Below, in pieces: positions 22,324-32,162 of a stretch of 64,000 bases of DNA (its first letter is position 1; each line of letters opens with the position of its first letter). The DNA lies in the NCBI GenBank assembly GCA_043228905.1, contig JBHGNT010000004.1, forward strand, positions 20,832,001 through 20,896,000, given 5' to 3'. The DNA is from Azolla caroliniana. Lineage: Eukaryota > Polypodiophyta. The notes below the pieces were generated by a model. The model did not search any database, had not been told where the DNA came from, and saw nothing but the letters and a program-made list of their open reading frames with translations. Position numbers and translations under genes: made by a program.

Positions 22324-25300
22324 TCACATATAAAAACTTGGTCTCAGGCTCTCTTTGAATTCATCATTAGAATCTGAAACTATATTAGTACATGTACTAG
22401 AATCCAAATTGAATTTCTTGATATCAATATCTTGTTTTGAAGGGTAATTTGAAGATGACACAATGTCCAGAGATTGTTTCCATAAACGTGATCCTTGCAT
22501 TGAATCCGATACAGAATCTATACATGGGATACATCCTCCATCCCTCGTAACCATGATATTGAATCCATCTACAGAACCTTGGCTTTGGTCACCTACATGG
22601 TGGTGGAAACTATCATTTTCTACTATGAACTTGTCCAGGTTATCGTCCAGTTGAATCCATACTGGCCCTGGTATTTTCAAAGCTCCCAAACTCCTGGTTA
22701 GATGAAATACTCCATCTACATCTTCTGACAATTGAGCATCATTGTATATGCTTGACATTAGTGCATAACCAGCTGCTGCATGGGCTGCTTCATGCTGTGC
22801 TACATGCTGGAAGCATCGCTTCCCTAAATCTACACGTCCATGAGTTTTACAGGCAGACAATAAAGTCATCCAACCAATTATGTCAGGATTGTTCGGCATA
22901 CTTAAAAGCATCTCTTCTGCTGTCTCTAGACATCCTGCACGGCCAAAAAGATCGATCATGCAGTTAAAATGCTCAGTCTTTGTACACTTTTCAACCTCTT
23001 GATCCCCACCATGCTTGAAGTAAATATTTCCTTCATTTACCTCACCACCATGACTGCAAGCTGAAAGTATATTAGAATAAGTTGTATCCTGAGGAACAAG
23101 CCCTTTCTGCTGCATTATTTCAAAGCATCTCCTAGCCAGATCAAAATTTCCCTGTTGGGAAAGTCCACCAATGAGAGCTTCCCAAGAAATCCTATCTTGT
23201 TCTGGTAATGTTGAAAAAACCTTGAATGCATCTTTTAACCTTCCAAAGGTTGCATACATGTAAATTAAAGCATTGCCAAGGTATCCATCTGAATAGAATT
23301 CACTTTTCATAATCAAATTATGTATCAACTGTCCTTGAACTACAGCTCCAATATTACCACATGCTTTTATCACAGCAAGAAAGGATGCCGCATTAGGTTC
23401 TATTCTGTTTTCTTTCATCTTGCAGAAAAGCTCAAGCGTAGAGAAATCCTCTCCATGCTGCGTGAATGCTGTCATCATGGCAGTCCATGATACAACATCA
23501 TGATATTTCGAAGAATTAAATACTCCGTATGCATCATCAACACTCCCACATTTAGAGTACATGTCGATAAGAGCACTTCCAAGGACCACATCTGACCCAA
23601 ATCCTCTGTGTATAATTCCATGATGAGTCGATCTCCCTTCTTGCAGGGCTTCTTCATTACAGCATGCTTTAATAACACATAAAAGTATCACTTCATTGGG
23701 CTGAATGCTTTCCTTCTGCATAGTCTTGAAAAGCTGGAGTGCGGTAGATGTAACTCCATTTTCTGCATATATTGAGATGATCGAGCACCATGATATGATA
23801 TCTCGATTTGCCAATCTATCAAACACTCTTCGAGCTTCCACAAGATAACCACACTTACCATAAATATCAACAAGAGAGTTCCCTAGAACCGCATCCAAAT
23901 GAAATTCATATTTAACTATTTGATCATGTATGAGCTTACATTGTGCAACTGTGCCAAAAGAGGGACAAGCACTCAAAAGGCATAAAAATATGACTCTATC
24001 AGGATAGACTCCCTTTTCTTGCATTTCGTTGAGCAATTCAAATGCCACAGAAATATATCCAGACTGCGCATAACCAGACACCAAAACGCTCCATGTCACA
24101 ACATTCTGCTGTGGCAAACTATTGAAAACAGCATGGGCTTCTCTCAAGCTTCTACATTTTGAAAACATATCAATCAATGTGCTTCCGATACCTAGATCAG
24201 ACTCAAGTCCAAAGCTCACTATTTGACAGTATAACTGCATCCCTTTCTCCAAACTTTCTGCAGCAATGCATGCCTTCATGGCATATAAATATGTGATTTT
24301 GTCTGGCAATACCATCTCCTCTTGCAATTTGTCAAACATGAACAAAGCCTTGGATGGATACCCTTGCTCGGCATAGCCTGCGATGATTGCACTCCATAAT
24401 AGAATGTTCTTGTTTGACAAACTATGGAATGCATTGTCCATTTCTGTCAAGCATTTGCACCTACCATACATATCAATAAGAGCTCTTACAATAGCTGGAT
24501 ATTGTTCCATCCCATCTCTAACAGCCTGGCAATGAATAAGGTATCCCTCATCTAAAGTGCAAGCTTGTAAACTCCAAACAAATGTAGCTTCATCTGACTT
24601 CTCCATTTTCCAGAACAACTCAAGTGCGGAATGACAAAGACCTTGCTGAACATAACCAGCAATCATCACACCAAATGAGACAACGTCTCGATTCTTCAAA
24701 GTGTTGAAAACATATCGAGCCTCATTCATGGTTCTGCACTTACAATACATGCTCATGAGTGTATTTGCAACCATTATATCTGATTCCATGCTGTTCCTGA
24801 CGAGATAATCGTGTAGAACCTTCCCATGTATAGATGAATTAATGTTGCTGCATGCTCTTAGGAGACAAAGGCACGTAACTTTATCTGGGTTTAAATTGAT
24901 TTCTTGCATTTTATAGAATAGTTTGAGTGCACACATATCTCGTTCATGATGAACATATGCAGCAACCATCGCCCCCATTGAAACCATATTCTTATGTGAG
25001 AAGTTCTCAAAAACTTTACAAGCATCTTCTAAGCTTCCACATTTTGAATACAAGTCGATAAGGGTGCTTCCGAGAAGTGAATCCAGACTGATCTTTTCCC
25101 TTATAATCTGATCATGTGCAAGTCTACCTTCATACAAAGAACCTATACCACTGCATGCTTGAAGAATGCACAAATACAATACTTTGTCAGGTTGAATGCC
25201 CTCAACATGCATTTTCTTTACGAGGTGAAGGGCAGAGAAGCCATCTCCTTGTTGTATATATCCGGTAAGCATAGCATTCCATGTTACCACGTTTCTATTA

Positions 25301-25887
25301 GGCAAATCATTGAAAACTTTGCGTGCATCTTCAATGCTTCCACATTTAGCATACATATCAATCAAAGAGCTACCTATAATAACCTCTGATTCAAAATCAT
25401 CACAAAGCACATGAATATGGATCAAATTTCCTTGCTCCAAATCCCCTAGCTTTGCACAAGCTTTTATTATACAGGGATATAAACCACGGTTTCGCTTGAA
25501 CCCACTCGATCGACGAGATTCATAGTAAAAATGAAGAGCTTTCAGAGCTTCTCCATGGTTAATTTGTGCTAAAACAAGAGAATTCCAAGTATAAATACAT
25601 GGAGTCAATACTCCAGAAAAAACCAAATTTACTTCTAGCAAGCTACCACATGAACCAAAACCTCGAATCAAAAGATTGGAGATGGAGATGGAATCAAGCT
25701 GATGGATGACAGCAATAGAATGCAGAGACCTTATGGCTATAGCGTCCTCTTCCTTGATGCATTTCTGCAATAGATGAAGGATTTCAGTGTGTGAAAGACG
25801 GCTTCCTTGCAATATATCTTTGAGTTTTCCTTCTAGAGACAGGGATCTAAAAACGTCTCTGGTCTTCGGTACGTAGGTTTTTGTCAT
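22324..25887 (-). CDS. PLS-class pentatricopeptide repeat protein (E-type), 1187 aa
   Basis: A single intronless ORF, as usual for this family. From about residue 70 to 980 it is an almost unbroken series of PPR units, each with the shape 'L..MYSKCG.L.DA..VF' then 'R..VSW..MI.GY.Q.G....AL.LF..M', giving roughly 25-30 motifs of mixed P, L and S type. Near residues 975-1080 is an E-like region ('CMIDLFGRAGCLETAEEML', then 'WMTLLSACKTHG'). It is followed by a PVWIQL/FIVEN stretch and a tail of about 90 residues without PPRs. There is no DYW deaminase domain. Family members bind organelle RNA for C-to-U editing or processing, with partner deaminases supplied in trans. The N-terminus is basic and Ser/Thr-rich, compatible with organelle import. 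The start is the first ATG of the ORF. Confidence 0.92.
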   Translation of the reverse strand: MTKTYVPKTRDVFRSLSLEGKLKDILQGSRLSHTEILHLLQKCIKEEDAIAIRSLHSIAVIHQLDSISISNLLIRGFGSCGSLLEVNLVFSGVLTPCIYTWNSLVLAQINHGEALKALHFYYESRRSSGFKRNRGLYPCIIKACAKLGDLEQGNLIHIHVLCDDFESEVIIGSSLIDMYAKCGSIEDARKVFNDLPNRNVVTWNAMLTGYIQQGDGFSALHLVKKMHVEGIQPDKVLYLCILQACSGIGSLYEGRLAHDQIIREKISLDSLLGSTLIDLYSKCGSLEDACKVFENFSHKNMVSMGAMVAAYVHHERDMCALKLFYKMQEINLNPDKVTCLCLLRACSNINSSIHGKVLHDYLVRNSMESDIMVANTLMSMYCKCRTMNEARYVFNTLKNRDVVSFGVMIAGYVQQGLCHSALELFWKMEKSDEATFVWSLQACTLDEGYLIHCQAVRDGMEQYPAIVRALIDMYGRCKCLTEMDNAFHSLSNKNILLWSAIIAGYAEQGYPSKALFMFDKLQEEMVLPDKITYLYAMKACIAAESLEKGMQLYCQIVSFGLESDLGIGSTLIDMFSKCRSLREAHAVFNSLPQQNVVTWSVLVSGYAQSGYISVAFELLNEMQEKGVYPDRVIFLCLLSACPSFGTVAQCKLIHDQIVKYEFHLDAVLGNSLVDIYGKCGYLVEARRVFDRLANRDIISWCSIISIYAENGVTSTALQLFKTMQKESIQPNEVILLCVIKACCNEEALQEGRSTHHGIIHRGFGSDVVLGSALIDMYSKCGSVDDAYGVFNSSKYHDVVSWTAMMTAFTQHGEDFSTLELFCKMKENRIEPNAASFLAVIKACGNIGAVVQGQLIHNLIMKSEFYSDGYLGNALIYMYATFGRLKDAFKVFSTLPEQDRISWEALIGGLSQQGNFDLARRCFEIMQQKGLVPQDTTYSNILSACSHGGEVNEGNIYFKHGGDQEVEKCTKTEHFNCMIDLFGRAGCLETAEEMLLSMPNNPDIIGWMTLLSACKTHGRVDLGKRCFQHVAQHEAAHAAAGYALMSSIYNDAQLSEDVDGVFHLTRSLGALKIPGPVWIQLDDNLDKFIVENDSFHHHVGDQSQGSVDGFNIMVTRDGGCIPCIDSVSDSMQGSRLWKQSLDIVSSSNYPSKQDIDIKKFNLDSSTCTNIVSDSNDEFKESLRPSFYM

Positions 25888-26055
25888 GCTTTAAGCGAAT
25901 GTGCTTTTCTAATCCATCTTTCTAACTCTGTCTCTTCTCTGTGTCTGTGTCTGTGTCTTTATGTGTCTCGTTGGGAGCAGAGAAGCAGAACAGGTTTTCA
26001 CAGTCCAGTTATGACTTCTCGATTTAATAGAGCTAAAGCTACAATTATGTGTAGA

Positions 26056-26088
<33 letters not shown>

Positions 26089-26267
26089 CAGTATGTATGT
26101 ATATGTACATATATCATATATGTATGTATATGTATATGTTTATAGTATATACTAATATGTGTATCATGTATGTATGTATGGGTAAGAAAAGAAGAAAGTT
26201 GGAGAGAGAGGAATCGAACCCATAGCCCAATTTATGATGAGGGGGTAGAAGGGGGTAGAAGTGTATC

Positions 26268-26346
26268 TAGGAGTGGAAGGCTTAACCAGTTTGGTTTGGA
26301 CAAGGCCAAACTGGTTAAGCCGAAACCGAACCGTTGTCGATTCCTA
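26268..26346. mobile_element. 79-bp miniature CGGTT-type MITE with internal hairpin
   Basis: The right end reversed is TAGGAATCGACAACGGTT, the same pattern as the element at 7964-8300. The left end is TAGGAGTGG. Inside, GGCTTAACCAGTTTGG and its exact reverse complement CCAAACTGGTTAAGCC form a hairpin. The flanks aagtgtatc and aagtctatg agree at 7 of 9 positions. It is probably an extreme internal-deletion derivative. Confidence 0.5.
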
Positions 26347-26596
26347 AAGTCTATGTACCTACGAACCATTTAGCAAATGGGCACCTCGCGGCTCCAATTT
26401 CTACAAACACTTGCGCAACATTCGACTATCCTTGAGGAGGCTAATCAATCACTACATTCCACTCATGGGACACGAAAGGAAAGGATGCAAGCAAGATAGT
26501 TGAGCATGGCTAGTCACATTATACATATGTGCTTATGTATGTACGAAAGACAAACGAACATGTGCTCATTCCAAGAGTTGAGAGATGGAGAGAGAG

Positions 26597-26830
26597 AGCC
26601 CAGATGGATGTAGCTCAGTTGGTAAGGTTGCCCAATGGAGACCAGTAGGTCATGGGTTCAACCTCTACATTCCACAATGGCACCTAGTGAAATAGAGATA
26701 TATATGAAGTATATAATAGAAAGGTGAGGAAACTAGGTTTTGAACCCAAGACACAATGCTTGTAGTGTTATTGACTTACCACTAGGATAAGCTAATTACA
26801 ATAATAATATTATTAAAATAGAGAGAGAGA
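26597..26830 (+). mobile_element. tRNA-derived SINE, best-preserved copy
   Basis: Plus strand: A box TAGCTCAGTTGGTAAGG and B box GGGTTCAACC, correctly spaced for an internal Pol III promoter. Minus strand of the right half: TATCCTAGTGGTAAG (A-like) and GGGTTCAAAACC (B-like). It is nearly collinear with the copy at 8391-8615. It ends in an AT-rich tail and, like the first copy, lies between GA repeats. Confidence 0.7.
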
Positions 26831-27248
26831 GTGAGTGTGTGTGTGTGTGTGTCGAGGGTCTTCAAATGGCAAGGTGTTCCATGCGTGGGGCAAAGACCCT
26901 CGCATATGACGAACGTAAAAAAACACGATAATGTACATATATTCATTCCGCTGCAAAAAACTGAGCTCAAAGCTCATCCTTGAGTACATACTTGATTTGT
27001 GGCCAATCTCTTGTTTATGAGTATGTACATATGTACTTCATTTTTGGGCAATCTCTTTTTTTGTTTAGGAGTAATTGATTGAATGGATGCAAGTGGTGGG
27101 ATTCGAACTTGGGATGTGTGTTATGAGGTGTGAAGGAAGAAAGACTACTACTAGTACTAACTAATACAGAGGGAGAGAAAAGAAACAGGATAAGGTCCTT
27201 CCTGGTGATAAAGAGGAAGAAGAAGGAGAAGAAGAAGAAGAAGGTCCC

Positions 27249-27890
27249 ATGGCGACCTTGCATTGCTCCGCGTATTCCCACACAACATTCATCTGCCCAG
27301 ACCAACTACGCATCCACAGAAGCATCACCAACCTATGTCACAGACAAGCTTCCGCCTTCCTTATGCCTCCTCTTTCTAACCCTAACATCCTGCGATCTGA
27401 TCGCCTGATTTACAAGCAGCCCTCTGCAACGGCTTTTTCATTTTCATCGAGAAATAGCTCAGAAGAAGAAAGAGAAGAAGTCTTCTTCGATGGAGGACCT
27501 CACATAGGTGATCTCGCAACAAACCTTGTCTTCGGCTTATCGTTAGTGTGGCTTCCTCTAACCTTAGCCTCTGTTTTCAGAGCTCTTTTTCTCCGATATC
27601 GGTTCACGAATCTTCGTGTCACCGTGTTGTCTGGCCTCGCGGGATCAGAACGGAAAGACTTCTCATATAATGTGATTAAAGATGTCAAGTATGTGCCTCG
27701 ATTCATCGGTGAATGGGGAGATGTTGTCATCACTCTCTCTGATGGTACTCAAGTTGAGCTTAAATCGGTACCGAAATTTAAAGAGATCGCGCGGTATTGT
27801 TTAGATAGAGTGGGTTCGGATAGAGATAGAGGGGATCGGAAAGAAGAAAGGAGCTTTGGACCTGGGAAAGGTATCACTACCAGGATGTGA
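27249..27890 (+). CDS. Plastid-type PH-like (YdbS/bPH_2-related) membrane protein, 213 aa
   Basis: A single-exon ORF from ATG in 'cccATGgcg'. Residues 1 to about 70 are Ser/Thr/His-rich with few acidic residues, like a chloroplast transit peptide. From about residue 78 'FFDGGPHIGDLATNL' leads into a hydrophobic stretch ('LVFGLSLVWLPLTLASVF') that is probably a membrane anchor. It is followed by 'RYRFTNLRVTVLSGL', 'RKDFSYNVIKDVKYVPRF' and 'GDVVITLSDGT', a small beta-rich domain resembling bacterial YdbS-type PH domains. I recognise this as a conserved plant/cyanobacterial protein of unknown function. The assignment to the PH-like fold is from the motif pattern and is moderate. The C-terminal 25 residues are charged and probably disordered. 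Confidence 0.8.
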   Translation: MATLHCSAYSHTTFICPDQLRIHRSITNLCHRQASAFLMPPLSNPNILRSDRLIYKQPSATAFSFSSRNSSEEEREEVFFDGGPHIGDLATNLVFGLSLVWLPLTLASVFRALFLRYRFTNLRVTVLSGLAGSERKDFSYNVIKDVKYVPRFIGEWGDVVITLSDGTQVELKSVPKFKEIARYCLDRVGSDRDRGDRKEERSFGPGKGITTRM

Positions 27891-30800
27891 GTTAGTCCTT
27901 CTGGAATCAGGAAAGGTGTGAAGATGAGAATTTTCATGAAGAAAGGAGAGTTCCATTGGACCATCATTCATCATCAACATTCACAGACTACATTGTCATT
28001 GCCATCATCATTGTTCGCGAACCATCATCAACAACATCATTCATTTGTCAATCAATCCTCTGTCACCATCATCAATCATGATCATGCCTTGTAAACATGT
28101 CTCGGCTTTTCCCTGTACATTAACAGAAGCATCAAGGCATGTTATTATTATTCCCTTCTTCTACTTTGTTGTTATTTTTGTGTATTGTCTTAGCTTTTCC
28201 AGGGATTTGTGGTTAACCTAGAGGTACACCTTACTCTTACTATGAGGATATCAGAATTTGGAAGCACCAAGTATGTACTTCTATTGCTTCTGCTCCTCTG
28301 ACCGCACTTCACAATGAGATTTACCGATGTATCATCATCAACTTTATCATTTGGAAATATCACTAATTCCTTCATTCACATTGTTAAGGGGACAATTCAC
28401 ATTTGTTATGGGGTCACTGGCTAAACAAGGGAATTCAACCATATGAAAGGACCTATTGTGTTTCTTATGTGATCATAGGCTTAACATCTTTAAATGCAAA
28501 CAATTTTGGGTCATCATTTTAATCTCTAGAAATGGTAGGAAGAAAGAAAACCTACCATATTAGATATATTTGAAATATTGTTTAATGGGAAAACCTTAAG
28601 ATATAGGAGTCCTTTTTGTCATGAATGAAATTTACCATTTCATATACATAATGTGATAGCAAGCATTTGATATTGTCAAGTGGGAAAAATCTAAGCTATT
28701 GGAGTCCAACTTTGCCAATAGTGATGAACCAATGACTAGTGCTCCATATGTATACAATATGGAGAGATACGTAGCACCAACCCAGGTATTTTCTTCTTTT
28801 GATTGTGTTTTGAGTCTCCTGTATAGCTTCTAAGTCTGATGTCAGTCCTTCAATTTATTATGTATCATCATCGTTTTTTATTATGTGCAAGGTTCACTAA
28901 TTGCAACAATTATTCCAAAAACATTCCTAATCTATTTTGTCACTAGATTTAGCATCTCTACCAGAGATTATCGAATATTCAGTGCTGACAATCAAGGTCA
29001 CTAAATTAACTAGGGGCGATTAAAGTAGTAGTTGGTGATGAATGGAAAATAAACATTTCCCATATGATGGAAATCACTCTTTGTTGCTCTTTATTTCAGA
29101 GGCGAGAACTTGATGATTTCAAGTATTTATCGCAATCATTTATTCATGTGTAGCATGGCTGATCTTGTTTCTACCTTATGGCCAACTAGAATCCATTACA
29201 TTTCTCAGCATTTTGAAAAGCTTTCTATGTCAAGGCAAAGGCAAAGGTCGTATGAACATACATGTCTATGTCTTGGGTTAATAATCCTAGAAGAAATAGC
29301 TTGTGAAACCCCCTCTTTCTTAGCAATCATTGGGGATGTTGGAAGCTCTATGATGGTATGAAGTGCAAATTTATGGTCGAGGCTTTTGATGTGGATAATT
29401 ATAGAAGAGATGGCATTGGACACCATCATATAGAAAGATGATGATGACAAATAACAACGACATGATAAAAGTCCATCTACTCTATAATTAATTATATTAA
29501 CAAACAAAAAAACTTGCCCATGTATGCCAACTTGTTTGTGTTTACATATCTTCCTCCCATTCATGCTCATAACATCCCATACTACCCTATTTGAGAGATT
29601 GGATGGCATAAAAGAAATTTAAACAAGGTTAACATAAATGATGCTAAATATATGATTCTCCTATTGTTCTTGGAGGTTGTGATGCCATCCTCGATCATGA
29701 TGCTCTAGTCCATCCAATTTACAAACAATGATCTCCAAGCCACTCATCGTGTACCCACTCAACAAATCAACACCCCCTCACACATAGTCACGCGTAAAAT
29801 TAATAAAGGAAATGGAAGAAGTGAGTGTGCATTATTAATATCTTATTATTGATTAAGGAATAGGAACGAAGTAAATACATACAATCGTCAGAGAAGCAAT
29901 ATGTTCTATCAAAGACCTACTACTTCACTTAGCACTACTTTTTTTTTCTTTCCAAAAAAGGAGCTACTTCCTGATTAGTTAGGGGAGAATTTTTTTTACT
30001 TCACTATACAAGTATATAAGTCGCAAAATCACCCCCCGGCCGAGTTCAAGAATATGAGACTATGCACATATCTTCTCTTACTTTCTACTTAATGCAATTA
30101 CGTATCTAGAGCTATAAACTAATGGCCATCATCACTTAGCACTACTTAATGTGAGGATGGTCTAAATTCACAATAACAACAAGAAAACAACCCATGTACC
30201 TGACTTGATGGTTTATATAGGGTGGGGTAGAGGATAGGAGAGCTCTCTTTTGACCCTCACAACTTTGCAATGCAATTACGATGTCCCTCGCCAAATGACC
30301 AACATTTTCAACTAAATGAATACTTGAAATTAAGGTTGATAAGCTTTTGTGAAATCCTCCCATGACCTACATTGCAGAAGAGCAACATGCTCACATTATG
30401 TCAAATAAAGGTGCACAATACAAAGGATAGTGGCACCCGTGGTGTGTGGGAGGGAGCTTTCCATGCTTGTAGAATGAAGAGGAAGAAAGGTGTACAATAG
30501 GTCATGACTCATAGGTAATATTTAATACTACTTAATCATAGGTGTACGCTCACACCACATGCTCCATATTGTTGTTCTCTATGCTACAAGGCATGTCATA
30601 ATCATAAATATTGGATTGATTACATTATGTGGATATCATGCAAATCTACACGGTGAAGCTCCAAAGTCTAGAGCAAGAAATGGATGAAAAGAAATGAAGA
30701 ACCACATATGGAGGAGAATCAGGAGATTAGGATAGGCAGTCGAATACTTCGCATGGCACAACACAAACATCGGTTCCTGAAAATTGGAGCACACATCACT

Positions 30801-31504
30801 GATAGGACATGATAGAAGTCAAGGGGCTAATTCACATACAAGCCAAGTTGAAAGAGCAGTAGTCGTAGAATGATGATAAGTAAGTGGGGGTGAAACGCCA
30901 CAAAAAACTAATTGGGGAAGCCTTCTCCTCCTCACATTCATTTGTTAATGCTCTATTCTCTCTCCGTCCTCGTAAATAATGGCTTTCATAACGAAAGGAA
31001 AAAAACATACCACCATGACGAACTTACAACAAAGTATAGAACCCTTCTAGGGATCTACATTCTACTACGACTACAAACTCAATCCCACCCTGCACACCAA
31101 TTTAAATGTCGAATACGATGATATGTGACGTTGCAGAGTTCTCGATCTTCATGGTTTGAGATTTTGTGACTTCTCTCGCAGTGTCAATTGCCACATAAGA
31201 AGTCCTTTTAACTTTACAACATATTTTCTCACCCCAACTTGCGAATCAAAAGTGAAGGCATTCCTCATATTTCATTTATTATAAAATTTTATTAGTGTCG
31301 AGTCCCTTTTTTATATCTAAGAAACTAAAAAGGAGGGAGTTCATCTACTCTCTTCTTTTTTTAAACTGAATACTCGACTATGCATTCTTATACGTATTCG
31401 TTTGCATTCGAATGGGAACCCCCACGAATGCGAATATGTTCGATGGAGTCACCATTATGTCCTTATAAATTGAATAGTCATGTCTCTGCCTTTTATTGAT
31501 TTAT
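27891..31504. other. 3.6 kb without recognisable genes
   Basis: AT-rich sequence. The first few hundred bases (with CATCATCAT runs, 27960-28090) may be the 3' UTR of the PH-like gene. I looked for transposon domains, splice-bounded exons and tRNA boxes and saw none I would defend. Confidence 0.5.
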
Positions 31505-31760
31505 TTCTTGTAATTACTTTGCCCTAGTGGTAAGTTGTTTACACCAGTAGCACTACTACATTTTGGGTTCGATACCTAATTTTATTTGTTGATCTCTCTA
31601 TTACACCATAAATATCTCTTATTTCACTAGATGCTACACCGCCATGGAAGCCATGGTTGGGGTACCTTCTACATCGGGAGCACGGGTCACACCCACACCC
31701 GAAACCCATTGACCTCCCACTTCTTTTCGAGAGGCTTGGATGGAAATGAAACCAGGCCTA
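31505..31760 (-). mobile_element. Diverged SINE copy, reverse orientation
   Basis: On the plus strand 'tgccctagtggtaag' and GGGTTCGATACC form a good A/B box pair. They correspond to the second (right-hand) tRNA-like module of the SINEs at 8391 and 26597. The sequence 'atttcactag' follows, the reverse of their 'ctagtgaaat'. The outer half is poorly conserved, with only traces of the second B box near 31700. Confidence 0.5.
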
Positions 31761-31957
31761 GTACAAAAGTCATTTCCTTTATCGAATATGTTACGCGTGT
31801 GCAACATGTTTTGTACAAATACTAGAACTCTTTTAACGTAAGTTCTATTTTATTTATTTTTATTTGTATTTCGATGATTTGGGTAGACACCCTATTTTAT
31901 CGTACACCAATTGTCTCAATGGGCCAAAATTTTTGGCCTTAGAAGACGTTAATATAT

Positions 31958-31992
31958 CTTTCTCTCTCTCTCTCGATCGATCGATCGATCGA
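31958..31992. repeat. (TC)n and (GATC)n simple repeats
   Basis: A CT run followed directly by five GATC units, about 170 bp upstream of the haspin start codon, probably in its promoter or 5' UTR. Confidence 0.7.
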
Positions 31993-32162
31993 CAGAAACA
32001 GAGCATTTTTCTTCATACTTTTTGAAAACCCCTCCAAATTTTTGGTTGGAGGAGTGCAGAATATCTGTGTATGTAAGTAAAATGGAAGAATAGTCAAAAA
32101 ACGTTTGTTTTTCTCTGCAGGAATTCGAACTTCCCTCCTCAGACCCCGCCATCTCCATCGCC

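Larger units (their letters stand above)
25888..27248. other. PPR-to-PH gene spacer; no gene seen
   Basis: This is the shared upstream region of two divergently placed genes. It contains a (TATG)n microsatellite at about 26055-26185, a mini-MITE (26268-26346), a SINE (26597-26830) and GA/GT runs at 26820-26852. No further ORF is supported. Confidence 0.6.

Noticed and set aside
26603-26680. Functional tRNA gene
   Set aside because: A and B boxes are present, but no acceptor stem or anticodon arm can be formed, and sister copies share the non-tRNA body: it is a SINE.
29205-29609. 134-aa minus-strand ORF in the gene-free tract
   Set aside because: No motif, no splice context and no similarity I can recognise; length is within chance for AT-rich DNA.
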